From positions 67,397,795-67,461,794 of the forward strand of contig NC_133653.1 of NCBI RefSeq assembly GCF_009905375.1: DNA of 64,000 bases, written 5' to 3'. The DNA comes from Apium graveolens. Taxonomy: Eukaryota > Streptophyta > Magnoliopsida > Apiales > Apiaceae. Made by a program: the position numbers and the translations under genes. How positions within the stretch are numbered: position 1 is the first letter of the stretch; each line of letters begins with the position of its first letter. A model generated the notes under the pieces. The model was not told the DNA's origin and searched no databases. It saw nothing but the letters and a program-made list of their open reading frames with translations. Shown one piece after another: positions 45,548 through 56,942 of the stretch.

Positions 45548-47932
45548 ATGAATATACAGAAAATCAGTAGTATCAAGATTCCTCCCTTTGATAAGGCCAA
45601 CTACACTTTACGGAAAAAGAAAATGTTGTTGTTTATAAGAATGGCCAATCACCTTTACATTGGTATCCTCAAGAATGGGCCCTTCACTCCTGTGGTTAGA
45701 GTTGAGGAAACCACAGATGGAGATATGGTTATTCCAGCTCATTATGCTCCCAAGGATCCCTCTGATTATACTGAACCTGAAAGAGAGAAAGTTTCCCTAG
45801 ACAGTGCTTTGCAACTGATACTAATTGAGTCACTTGACAATGTAATGTATAATATCATTGTCAACTGTGACACTGCTAAACAGATCTGGGAAAAGATTGA
45901 GATACTTTGTGAAGAAACTGAGGAGGTTAGGTCATATCAAAGAAGGATATTGATTTCTCAGTATGAGGGTTTTATGGCTAAATCAAAGGAGGGTATTACT
46001 GATGTGTTTGAAAGGTTTAATAAGCTGATAAATGACTTGCAGCTTCATGATAAATTTTATGATGTTGAAGAAGTGAATTTGAAGTTCTTGCTTACTCTCC
46101 CTGACCATTTGGAACAAAAGATCTCTGCAATCAGTAAAGGAAGGGATTTGAGTAGAATCACACTGGAAGTGCTTTATGGGATTCTGAAAACTTATGAACT
46201 TGAAATGATTCAAAAGAAATCATTAAGGGCTGGTCAAGGATATGTACTGGACGGCTCAAGTGCACTAATTGTGAATGATGGATAGACCTCCAATGATGAG
46301 CAAAGATCTCAAACTCCAGAAGTTTCTACAAGTGAGAAAAGAGCCAATGACACTAAAGAGCAAGTCATACTAGAATTGGATGAAGAAGATGAGTTCTACA
46401 CTCTTGATGAGCTTGATGAGCTAGATAAATCAATGGCTTACTTGGCTAGAAAATTCTCTAACATTAAAGTGAAGAATCCAAGATTTTTCAAGAGCAAAGG
46501 ACAGTCCTTCAACAAAGACAGCAGCTGTAAAGGAAGAGGGAAGTACACTCCTGATAGCAAAAATGGCTACAGAACTGGATCTGTTGATAGATCAAACATA
46601 AGGTGCTTTAATTGTGATGAGCTGGGCCATTTTGCTACAGAATGTAGGAAACCCAAGAAGGCAAAGAAAGACAAAGCCTATCTTGAATTGGAAGCAAAGT
46701 ATGATGCTCTTCTAAAGAAGCAACAAGGGAAAGCTTATATTGCTGAGGGTAAAAGCTGGGATAATTCAGATAATGATTAAGATGAAGAAGTTGGAAACTA
46801 TGCACTCATGGCCTTGGAGCAAGGAGACTCTTCATCATCTATATCACAAGTACCAACTCTTACCACAATTGATTTAAATGTGAGTCAATATAAGGAAACT
46901 ATTGAAAAGATGAGCACAGAAATGTTCCACATTCATACAAGCATGGTTGCTGCAAATGAGGAAGTTAGCAGATTGAAAAAGATCAATGAAAAACTTGAGA
47001 GTGAAAAACAAGCGACTGAATTGTTGCTGGTCGAGCTTGATACTGCTAAGCAAGAAAATGCATACTTAAATAACAAATTAAAGTGTGCAAGTGAAATTGA
47101 AGCAGTATTGAGAGAAAAGCTGGAGAAGAATAAAGTGAAGCAGAAATCCTTCAAAAATGCCTCTGATTTGATTGGCCAATATTATGAAAAGAACAAGCCA
47201 TGTGCAAACATCGCCATTGGTCTTGATTATGAGGGTTTGAACAACAAAAAGAAGTCTGTCAGTGACAAAGGAAAATCAACTGAAACTGAGGATGTTTCAA
47301 TTATTCTGAAGAAAGTTGAATCACATTTGTTCAAGGCATGTGAAGTGAACTTTAGTGAAGAAGAGTTGATCATCAAACAGGAGATAGCGGATGAGGACAA
47401 GGAAAAGAAAAATGATGAAACAACTCAGTCTTCCATCTCTGTTGAAACACCAAAAGCCAATCAAAAAACTAAGGAGTCTGTGAAGGAGATTAAAGCTGAA
47501 CAGGTCAAAAAGAAAAAGAAGAATAGAAATGGAAAGATTGGGATAAACAAAAGCAATAATTTTGCTTATGTTGCAAATGCTCCTAGAAAGAGGTGTGAGA
47601 ATTGTGAATCAATGAATCACCTAACTCATCTTTGTAAAAAGATTGTTAGCAATCCACCTGAAGGAGTCTGCAAGTACAATAAAGCTAAGGCTAATGATCC
47701 CTATTCATTCTGTGACAAGTTTGATTGCATTCCCTGCAACATGAAAGTGATGAAGAGTTGTCACAAATTGAGAATTGATCTCATAGAATCAAAAGTTGGT
47801 TCTATATCTAAAAGGGAAAATGTTCAACAGTCTATGAATTCCATTTTATCTGAAAATTCTCATTCCACTTCTCCAAAATCAGTTAACAAGAAGAAAGTGC
47901 CCAACACAGCTTGGGTAACTAAACACAATTAA
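45548..47932 (+). pseudogene. gag: E4 gag
   Basis: Start ATG 45548 (MNIQKISSIKIPPF); the open frame reaches back to 45500 but overlaps the PBS. One frame of 795 codons, with stops at 46283 (TAG) and 46778 (TAA). The UBN2-like gag core spans about residues 10-240 (SLDNVMYNIIVNCDTAKQIWE; YEGFMAKSKEGITDVFERF). The first CCHC knuckle CFNCDELGHFATEC is at about residue 353. A long coiled coil (46900-47150) follows, then a second knuckle CENCESMNHLTHLC at about residue 683. The extended gag with a distant second knuckle is shared with E1 and is a Sirevirus trait. It forms particles and packages RNA in the family; here it is broken. Confidence 0.92.
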
Positions 47933-47936
47933 TCCT

Positions 47937-48996
47937 CATTGTGTACAGGGCAAAGGAAAGAAGGTCATGTGGATCATTGATAGTGGATGTTCCAGGCATA
48001 TGACAGGTGATAAGGCCCTGCTATCACAATTTGAGGAGATGGTTGGCCCTTTGGTGACCTTTGGAGACAACAACAAAGGATTCACAATGGGATATGGCAA
48101 GATTGTTTCTGAAAATATTGTCATTGAAGATGTAGCACTAGTTGCTGGATTAGAAGTAAATCTCCTAAGTGTTAGTCAATTTACAGACAGAGGTTTTCAA
48201 GTTGTTTTCAACAAAGAAGATTGTGCTTTTATTAGCAAAAAGACTGGTGAAATTGCTCTTAAAGGAGTAAGAAAGGGAAGCTTGTTTGTTGCAGACTTAG
48301 ACTCAACAAATAAGGATGGAGTGTGTTGTTTCTACACCAAGGCATCAGAAGAGCAAAGAAAATTATGGCATAAGAAGTTATCTCACTTGAATTTCAAAGC
48401 AATCAACACCTTAGTCAAGAAAGAACTTGTGAGAGACATGCCCAGTCTGGAATTTGCTCAACTGGAAGTTTGTGAAGCTTGTCAGAAAGGAAAGATGAAA
48501 AGATCTAGTCACAAGTCAAAAACTGTGAATTCCATAAGTGCACCTCTGCAACTTATTCACATGGACTTGTTTGGGCCAGTAAATGTCTTGTCCATTTCAA
48601 GGAACAAATATGCCCTTGTCATGGTTGATAATTTCTCAAGATACACTTGGGTTGAGTTCATGTACTCTAAAGATGAAACTCCAAACATTATAATTGAGCA
48701 CATCAAGAAGATTGAGAAGCAAGCTGAAGGAGAAGTTAGTGTGAAAATATTGAGGAGTGATAATGGAACAGAATTCAGAAACTCAATATTAAGTGAATTC
48801 TGCAAAAGCAAATGTATTGTTCAAGAATTCTCAACAGCTAGAACACCTCAACAGAATGGAGTAGTTGAGAGGAAAAATAGAACATTGGTTGAAACTGCTA
48901 GAACCTTGCTACAAGATGCTCAGTTGCCAACTAGTTTTTGGGAAGAGTCTGTTAATACTGCATGCTACACTCAAAACAGATATCTCATAAACAAAG
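47937..48996 (+). pseudogene. E4 protease and integrase, first part
   Basis: Offset by one frame from gag. The protease site IIDSGCSRHMTG is at about 47970-48005. The GAG-pre-integrase domain has WHKKLSHLNF (48367) and CEACQKGK. Integrase core: D 48564 (HMDLFGP), D 48759 (SDNGTEF), E 48867 (QQNGVVERKN), with D-x35-E spacing. The frame is open until E5 cuts it at 48997, shortly after NTACYTQNRYLINK. The missing C-terminus continues at 57952. The left half of E4 has few defects compared with the right half. Confidence 0.93.
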
Positions 48997-49635
48997 TGTT
49001 AGGAATATATGTGCATTAGTTTGATGATATGTTTAACAAAACACTTAAGTAGAAATTCAGTGTCTGTAGCCTCAACGGATAAGACCACTTTGGCTATCCG
49101 TTGATGGTGTAGCTTTACTTAGAAATAAGTCTAGTGTTGTAGCATATTTCAGTCTCTGTATTTAAGATGTAATTCTTAGAAGTTGAGAGAAACTATGAGT
49201 CATGTTGACTGCTAGAAGATATGCAGATAGGAAGGCCAATTGTAAATATTTCATGCCTTGTAATTTTGTATAAATGAAGTGGTATCAACGGATGACTTAA
49301 AGACCTTCAACGGATGAGAAGCTAAGCTTCAACGGATGTCTCTAAAGCTTCAACGGATAACATCCTTCAACGGATGAGTGCATCAACGGATGAAAGCTTC
49401 AACGGATGTTCTGTTGATTAACCGTTGATAAGTGGTAGTTGTACCTACAAACAGAGGCACGTGGGTGAACAGAGATAACTAAAATGTGGCAGCCTAATTT
49501 CAGGAACATCAGAAAAAGCAGCCGTTCTACTCTAGTATAAAGAGACATTAAGTCAACAAAGTACTGGAGTGAACTGGAGAAGAAACAAGTGGAGATCTTA
49601 CTTTATTATTTTATAATATCCTTGTCTTCACTTGT
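48997..49635 (+). repeat. E5 5' LTR, truncated
   Basis: Homologous to 56943-57572 or so of the 3' LTR. In the first 450 bp there are nine full CAACGGAT or ATCCGTTG motifs. Homology stops at CACTTGT (49629-49635), where the inverted copy begins. About 370 bp of LTR end is missing. Confidence 0.9.
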
Positions 49636-49872
49636 TTCTTCTCCAGTTCACTCCAGTACTTTGTTGACTTAATGTCTCTTTATACTAGAGTAGAACGGCT
49701 GCTTTTTCTGATGTTCCTGAAATTAGGCTGCCACATTTCAGTTATCTCTGTTCACCCACGTGCCTCTGTTTGTAGGTACAACTACCACTTATCAACGGTT
49801 AATCAACAGAACATCCGTTGAAGCTTTCATCCGTTGATGCACTCATCCGTTGAAGGATGTTATCCGTTGAAG
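49348..49872. repeat. Near-perfect hairpin: 244-bp inverted repeat with 37-bp loop
   Basis: Arm 1 is 49348-49591, loop 49592-49628, arm 2 49629-49872. By eye the arms differ at one base (the aactAaaatg site near 49480; arm 2 agrees with the 3' LTR). The loop and the innermost 'acaagtg...cacttgt' stem are natural LTR sequence, present also in the 3' LTR. Confidence 0.92.
49536..49542 (+). promoter_or_regulatory. Candidate TATA box in E5 5' LTR
   Basis: TATAAAG in arm 1. Its inverted copy lies in arm 2, pointing outward on the minus strand. If active, transcription starts inside the hairpin. Confidence 0.35.
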
Positions 49873-51701
49873 TACTAAATGAAGCATCCGTTGATCATAG
49901 TTTATCAACGGATAATCGATTTACATCATCAGTTGATAGAACTCCAAGTTCCCTGCAAAGGACCAACAACTCAGGGGGAGTTTCAACTAGTCAACACTCT
50001 GTCTCACATCATGACAATACTGAGGCCACCTCATCTAGAGCACATCTTCCACTTCAAAGGAAATGGACCAAGAATCATCCCTTTGAACTGATCATTGGTG
50101 ATGCATCATCTAAAGTGCAAACAAGAAGAGCTACTCAAGATGAATGTCTGTATAGTAGTTTTCTATCTCAGGAGGAACCTAAGAAAGTGGAAGAAGCCTA
50201 ATTGGATCCAGATTGGATATTAGCTATGCAGGAAGAGCTAAACCAATTTGAGAGAAACCAAGTTTGGAAGCTGGTACCCAAACCAAAGAACAAGAGTCCT
50301 ATTGACACAAAATGGGTATTCAGAAACAAGATGGATGAAAATGGCATTATCATAAGGAATAAAGCCAGATTGGTTGCTAAAGGCTATTCTCAGCAAGAGG
50401 GAATAGATTTTGATGAGACATATGCTCCTGTTGCAAGACTTGAAGCCATCAGAATTTTTCTAGCCTATGCAGCTCATGCCAATTTCAAAGTCTATCAAAT
50501 GGATGTCAAGAGTGCATTTCTAAATGGGAAATTAGAGGAAGAAGTCTATGTAAGTCAACCTCCAGGATTTGAAGATCCAAATTTTCCAGACTATGTATAT
50601 TATCTGTTGAAAGCACTCTATGGACTGAAGCAAGCACCTAGAGCCTGGTATGAAACCTTATCAAAATTTCTTTTGGAGAATCACTTCACTAGAGGTACTG
50701 TTGATAAAACTCTCTTCTTTAGGAATGTTAATGGCTCTAGTATACTTGTTCAAATTTATGTAGACGACATAATATTTGGTTCTAAAGATGATAAACTTTG
50801 TAAAAAGTTTGCTAAGCTAATGCAAAGTAATTATGAAATGAGCCTTATGGGAGAACTAACCTATTTTCTTGGTTTACAAATTAAACAAGTTAGTAATGGA
50901 ATTTTCATTAGTCAAACTAAATATATTCATGATCTTTTAAAGAAGTTTGACTTAATGGAATGTTCATCTGCAAAAACTCCCATGGCCACTGCCACCAAAC
51001 TTAAATTAAATAAGACTGAAAGGTCTGTGGACATTACAAGTTATAGAGGCATGGTTGGTTCACTTTTATATTTAACTGCTAGCAGACCAGATATAATGTT
51101 TGCTACATGTCTGTGTGCTAGATTTCAAGCTGATCCTAGGGAGTCTCACTTAATAGCTATCAAAAGGATTTTCAGATATCTCAAGGGTACACCAAATTTA
51201 GGTATTTGGTATCCTAGAGAATCTGGCTTTGATCTAATTGGTTATTCAGATGCAGACTATGCAGGTTGCAAAATAGACAGGAAAAGTACAACAGGCTCCT
51301 GCCAATTCCTGGGAAACAAGCTTGTATCATGGTTTAGCAAAAAGCAAAATTCAGTCTCTACTTCTACAGCTGAGGCTGAATACATTGCTGCTGGAAGTTG
51401 CTGCTCTCAAGTGTTATGGATGAGAAATCAACTCCTTGACTATGGACTTCATGTTGATAGAATTCCTATCTTTTGTGACAACACAAGTGCCATAGCCATA
51501 ACAGAGAATCCTGTACAGCACTCAAGAACCAAGCACATTGATATCAAGTACCACTTCATTAGGGAGCATGTCATGAATGGTACAGTGGAACTACATTTTG
51601 TTCCAAGTGAACAACAAATTGCAGACATATTTACCAAGCCACTTGATGAATCAACATTCACAAGATTAGTAAGTGAGCTAGGTATGCTTAATTACTCTTA
51701 A
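49873..51701 (+). pseudogene. E5 pol: INT-RT spacer, reverse transcriptase and RNase H (single stop)
   Basis: One frame, already open from 49857 inside the hairpin arm, with one TAA at 50199-50201 just before RT. From 50202 there are 499 uninterrupted codons. [56 protein letters not shown], catalytic YVDDIIFGS (DD at 50763-50768). RNase [39 protein letters not shown], and the C-terminal [13 protein letters not shown]...ADIFTKPL. All RNase H acidic residues are present. This is the best-preserved copia RT in the window, but it lacks any gag or integrase in cis. Confidence 0.93.
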
Positions 51702-52247
51702 AATTCATGTCCTTATTGCAATTTGAATTGAAGCCTGAAATATTAAAGTTGCTAGAACAAATTTGACTTTTAACAAAGTTTATACCATCAACGGATGTTT
51801 CCTATCCGTTGAAAGTCAAAATTGCTCTATCAACGGATATTCATTATCCGTTGAAAGACAAATACATTTCTGGAATTTTTATCCGTCAACGGATAAAACT
51901 GAAGTACCTTTCAACGGATGACAATTTGCCTTATCCGTTGAAATGTCACATCAGTCGATTCAGGTGTTTCACAGCCGTTGATTCTATTTTCTTAACCGTT
52001 AATACTCATACATACATTTGTATGTATTGGTTTTAAAGGTAGTTGTTAGAATACTTACAGTTTATTCTTAAACGGCTGAAATTCACTAACATATACTTAT
52101 TGATTAATCTTTTACTAATTTTTTTTGAAAGCATATAAGCCCTTCTGATTTTTCATTTTTACTTTACGCTTTCTTAAAATTTCAAGCATTTACCATTTTC
52201 TCTCTGCAAAACCTTCAAGTTATTCTCTGCAATTTCTACTCACAATA
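51702..52247. other. E5 post-pol spacer with CAACGGAT motif cluster
   Basis: Between 51785 and 51945 there are seven CAACGGAT or ATCCGTTG copies, largely as inverted pairs 20-40 bp apart. No gene is supported; the open frame at 51809-52036 is formed by the repeats. Confidence 0.75.
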
Positions 52248-54399
52248 ATGGCACCAGTCGTGAAAATTATGTCTCAATCTGGGTTCATCTATGAGAAGAA
52301 CAATTTCATAGCTTTGGTAGAAAAGAATGAAGCCCATTCAGACTATCACAAAATGATGGACTTCATCAAAAACTGTAAACTTAGCTATGCAATGCTGGAA
52401 GCCCCAACGATTTACTGTGAAGTAGTTGAGGAGATTTGGACAACTGCTGAGTTCAACTCCATAGATATGACTATCTCCTTCACTCTCAAAGGTAAAAATC
52501 ACTGTATTAACTGTGATGATTTACAAGCATGTTTTAAATTACCTGAGAACAATGCCATGACACCACACACTGATAATGATGTATCCAGCATGTTAGATTC
52601 CATAGGTTATTCTCTTAACTCTGCTAGTTTAGGGAGTATTAGAAGAAAAAGGCCTTAGGAAAGAATGGAGTTTTCTTGGGGATGCCTTTATAAAGGTTTT
52701 CTCTGGGAAAATTAGTAATTTTGATGCCATAACTTCATCTCTTGTTAATATGCTCTATATGCTTGTTTCTGATAGGTATTTTAACTTTAGCAACTATGTG
52801 ATGCTAGAATTGGGTACTAGATTAGGTAACAAAGCTAATAGACCTAATAACATCTATTATGCTAGATTCTTTATGTTATTGGCTAACCATGTTGCTGAAG
52901 GTTTGGTCATAATCAATGAGAATAATAAACTCAAGTGCTGGGCATAAGAGAAAAGAGTTCTTGCAGATTTATTGAGAATGGATCTCAACAGCAGTGTGCC
53001 ATTGGTATATTTACCAATCATGAATGCACCTCAGGTAGGTGAGGTAATTGCTTCTACAACTCCTACTTCTTCCAACCCCTCTATTTCTTTATCTTCTAGT
53101 GTGGCCATGAAATCTGTGACAATGCCCCAACAGATTTCTACCAAGGTCACCAAAACTAAACTTTCAAAATCAAAGACAAAGAAAACCACCTCTGTTGTTT
53201 CTCAAAAGACAACAGTTGTAACACCAACCATTAACCCTGAGGAGAGTGAACAGGGTGTGAGTGGTGAGGGGAGGGGTGAACATCAAAGAAACCCCCAGGA
53301 TAAGGAAGGAGAGTTAAGTGCTTCCCAAGCTAGCCAAGCCACAGTTTCTCAAAAAGCTGTGGTGGTTGAAAAGGTATCTAGCACATCCCTAGTTGCATCC
53401 TCCCAAAAGGATGTTACTATTGAAAATAGTTCCCAACCAGGAACACAGAACAAACGAGGGAGGGACACTGAAGCCAAACACTCACCAACAAAAGCTTTTA
53501 TTAGAAGAAAGAAGGCTAGAACCCAATCTTCTACACAGGGTGCACACACTGCACAGATACATCCATCTGTATCTATGCCTTCTCAAACTCAGTTTGATGT
53601 GGCTCCAATAAATGTGGAGTCACAGCCCCATTCTCTCACAATAATCACACATCAATCACCAAACACTTCATCACCATCTCTGGATGTGGATATGTTATTC
53701 CCATCAATTCCTGATTCTCCCTCTTTACAACTCAGGGAGGAGCCCCACTCAAATACAGGTGATCATCATCTCTTAGATGATTTGTTGGATCACCCGCAAA
53801 TTCTTTCAGATATAATTGAAGGATCTGTGTCACCACATCTCAAATCAATCTACACAGATTCAACAGTTATATCACTTTCAATTTCAACTTCTTTTCCTTC
53901 TTCAACGGATATCACTCATCCGTTGACAAGTGGTTGCTCTTCAACGGATAAGCTTAACAGCAGTTATCCGTTGATAACATCAGTTTCACCTTCAACGGAT
54001 ATTCCACATCCGTTGATAGTCTCTCCACACATAACTGAATCAATTCCAAGTGTAGAAGACATGAATACTGTGCAATCACTCTTAGGATTGAGGGAAGGGA
54101 GTGAAAATTTGAGTGAGAGGTTGGGTTGCTCTCAGGCAAAAGGAGAGATTGAGAGCTCAAAAATGCATGCTATTTCTTCCAGCATGGCAAAAGTAAGTGA
54201 GAGGAGTACCACCTTAGTAGGTGAAGGTGAGGGAGTGAGTTGTGTGAGCCAGGGGGAGCCCCTGATGCAAGAAAATAGAGAAAAAGAGAGAAAGGCAGGT
54301 ACAGTAGATATAAGGGTGGAACCAGCCATTGCTAGTGAGTCAATGATTGTGGAGATGCTGAAAAGGAAAGACAATTTCAGCAACATTACAAAGCTGTAA
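52248..54399 (+). pseudogene. E5 extra ORF, N-terminal part
   Basis: ATG 52248 in 'caataATGGC'. The first 130 codons hold the domain shared with E1 (5113) and E4 (60963): CKLSYAMLEAPTIY, VVEEIWTTAEF, FTLKGKNHCINCDDLQACFKLP. A frameshift near 52650 and a stop at 52944-52946 lead into the long frame 52972-54399. That part is Ser/Thr-rich and unstructured, with a basic patch (RRKKARTQ). Three inverted CAACGGAT/ATCCGTTG pairs (53903-54017) are translated as 'STDITHPL'-like units. No enzyme motif and no signal peptide seen. Function unknown. Confidence 0.7.
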
Positions 54400-54413
54400 T
54401 TGATAACATTTCC

Positions 54414-55815
54414 TTGGATGCTGACACTTTTACTCATCCTGTGTCAGCCTATCAAATGTTGGCTGCTCAGGGCAATGAGGAGGCAGAAAAGACACTACAT
54501 CTAGTACACACAACAGAATCTCTTCAAAGGGATAAAGCTGCTATTACCAAGATGCCTTCTACAGCTGGTGAGCCATCTGAGGAATTTGGAGTAAATTCTG
54601 ATGATGATGACTCTGTTTCTTTTGATGGAAGCATGAACTTAGGGGGAGATGAAGGCCCTAGTTCAATTCCAAATCTACCTGAATGGGCTTTGACAAAGGA
54701 GTATAGATCAGGGGAATTCAATGTCTCCTTAGTCAAACAAATCAACACTATTCAACAGGCCATTCAGAACACTTCACATGCAAGTATCAAGGCTATCCTT
54801 CAAGCTCACCTGGACTCACTGCATCTCATGAAGTTGCAGCAAGTAAAGCAGAATCTGAGTATGGATGATCTCAGGAAGGATATTGCTGACTTGAAATCCT
54901 ACAGTTCTGAAAAAATTGGATTCAGTCATGCCCTATGGTACATTGCAGGACTTGGTTTTGAGATTGAAAAAGGAATCAGTTACTGAGAAAAGGCTGGCCA
55001 AGTTGGAAGACAGAGTTCAAGTTATTGAAGATTCTGTGGCCACCATTCTTCACAACCAACAATCTCAAACCAGTCTCCTAATGCAGCTGGCAAAAGCACA
55101 AGGCTTGACCCCTCTCCTTGATGATAACAAAAAGGGGGAGAGTAAAAGGGAAGGGGAAGGAGAGCCATCTATAAAAATCAAAATATCTAAAGTGCTAGTT
55201 CCTGCCATCACTACTTCTCCAATCATTCAAATCAAAGGAAAGCCTGATGGAATTGATTTGATTCAGCTAGCAGCAGCTGAAATTCAAGTGAAAGAGCAAA
55301 GGAGGAGAATTGATGAAAGGTTGCAACTGTTGTTTGGCTCTACACAAGATAAATCAACATCTGTGAAATACAGCACAAAGATTGAACCAATCAACATGGA
55401 GCTCAAGCCAGTAGGGAGACATAAGGATGGAGAAGCTTCTTCCAAAGAACTACAAGCTATAATTCTCAAGCCCAATAAAAGATCCAATAAGGACTCTACA
55501 AAGAATCCTTTAAAAGAAGTGGACTTTCCTCCTCCAAAAGCTGATGAGAACAAGCTTTTAGGTAGGAGTATTGCTTATCTCAAAGAGACCATGGATGAGG
55601 CTGTAAGGAGAAATAGGGCTATTATCTCTAGAGAGGGAAAGAGCATATGTGTGATGCAAGGACATCCCAAATTCTCAATAGCCAAGAAGGAAGAAGTCAA
55701 GCAACTAAAGGCTGACAAAAGAGCACAAGCAAAGCTTGAACAACAGCTAAAGTCAAGTCAAGTTGAAGAAGAGAAAGGAATTGAAGTCAGGGGTGAAGAC
55801 AAGATTGCAACCTAG
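54414..55815 (+). pseudogene. E5 extra ORF, middle part with coiled coil
   Basis: Two overlapping frames, 54414-54986 and 54916-55815, joined by a frameshift near 54930-54960. The second begins with a coiled coil (RLAKLEDRVQVIEDSVATIL) that aligns with E1 around 2300, then a basic Lys-rich part and a helix ending KKEEVKQLKADKRAQAKLEQQL. The same domain order as E1 shows that both descend from one extra gene. Function unknown. Confidence 0.68.
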
Positions 55816-56770
55816 ATGAGGTTTTTGGGAGTATATTTGGTGAGAGTATGGAAGAAAGAGAGGAATGGCAGAAGGGAAACAGAAGAAAGGCCAAGGCACA
55901 TAGAAGGAGTGAAGATAATACTGAAGTAACCAAATCTATATCTAAACCACTACCTTCCATACCTGAACCTCTTGTTGCTAATCCCACTATAAACATCCAT
56001 GGTGAACCAATCATTCCAAAAGAGGAACCTATTGATTGGGACACCATCAAATTGCCTACCTTTCTAACCACTCTTCCACTACCAAAGAAACAGAAAAGAA
56101 AACCCAAATCTACACCTCCCATAACCTCTAAGAATTCACTCAAAAACAAAAGCCTAAGCCTAAGCCATCCATTTCTAAAGATGATATGTTCACATCTGTG
56201 ACATAAAAGAAATTTCAGACATTGAACTCTATCTGGATGAGCTGGAGGATGTAAGAGGAATAGCTGCTTACAGACAGCTACCAGAGAGATTAGTGTTTAG
56301 ATACAAAGGAGCTGGGGAAAGAACATGGCCTCTCCAAAGGATTCTGAATGAAGGCTACTCTACCTTGATTAGAGTCTTTTCAGCTATACAAAAGGATTAT
56401 GGCTTTACCAGAATGCCAAGACTGAAATTCTCAACAAGATTGCCAATATAAGGAAAACTTGGAGGGAGCCCAATGCTTTACCCAGGACTTTACTCATTCA
56501 AGAAAGGGGAATTACAATTCACAAATCACCTCATTGGTTGATGGAATTTAGAGATGATAAAGGATGTCAGAAGATTTTTTCAGACTTGAAGACCAACTCA
56601 AGATTGCCGTAATGAAACTCTCAAGGAAATGCAATCTAAGTTGGATATCAGTGTTGAAGATGAAGCTGAATTCTTCAGACAACTCCAACTCCAAATTGAG
56701 GAAAATGACAAAGGGCTAGGAAAAGAAAACCAGGGAACAAAGAAGAAAAAGATGATTTGCTCAGGCTAAA
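55816..56770 (+). pseudogene. E5 extra ORF, C-terminal part, many frameshifts
   Basis: Coding traces change frame repeatedly: 55848-56201, then ELYLDELEDVRGIAAYRQLPE near 56225-56290, then KTWREPNALPRTLL near 56455, then a helix near 56640-56720. Most changes look like single-base losses. Ends before the polypurine tract, as in E1. Confidence 0.6.
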
Positions 56771-56930
56771 GGAGTATCCTTGGAAATACTGTAAATCTTC
56801 AATTTCCTCTAGTACATACATTTTTGCAGCATTTTCAAATTTCTACTTAGTTTCAATTCATATATCTGTTAAGTGTTTTGTTATCATCAAGTTAACCCTG
56901 AATTTATGCCTACAATTCTTATAGACATAA

Positions 56931-56942
56931 ATAGGGGGAGAT
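56931..56942 (+). other. E5 polypurine tract
   Basis: ATAGGGGGAGATT directly before the 3' LTR start TGTTAGG; the same G5-AG core as in E1. Confidence 0.88.

Noticed and set aside
47900..47970. Programmed frameshift between E4 gag and protease
   Set aside because: The frames do differ by one, but I see no slippery site, and the gag frame is already broken twice upstream, so simple mutation is as likely. E1 has a frame change nearby as well, but not at a matching sequence.
51809..52036. 75-codon open frame after E5 RNase H as a small gene
   Set aside because: It is the translation of the CAACGGAT repeat cluster and has no counterpart in E4 or E1.
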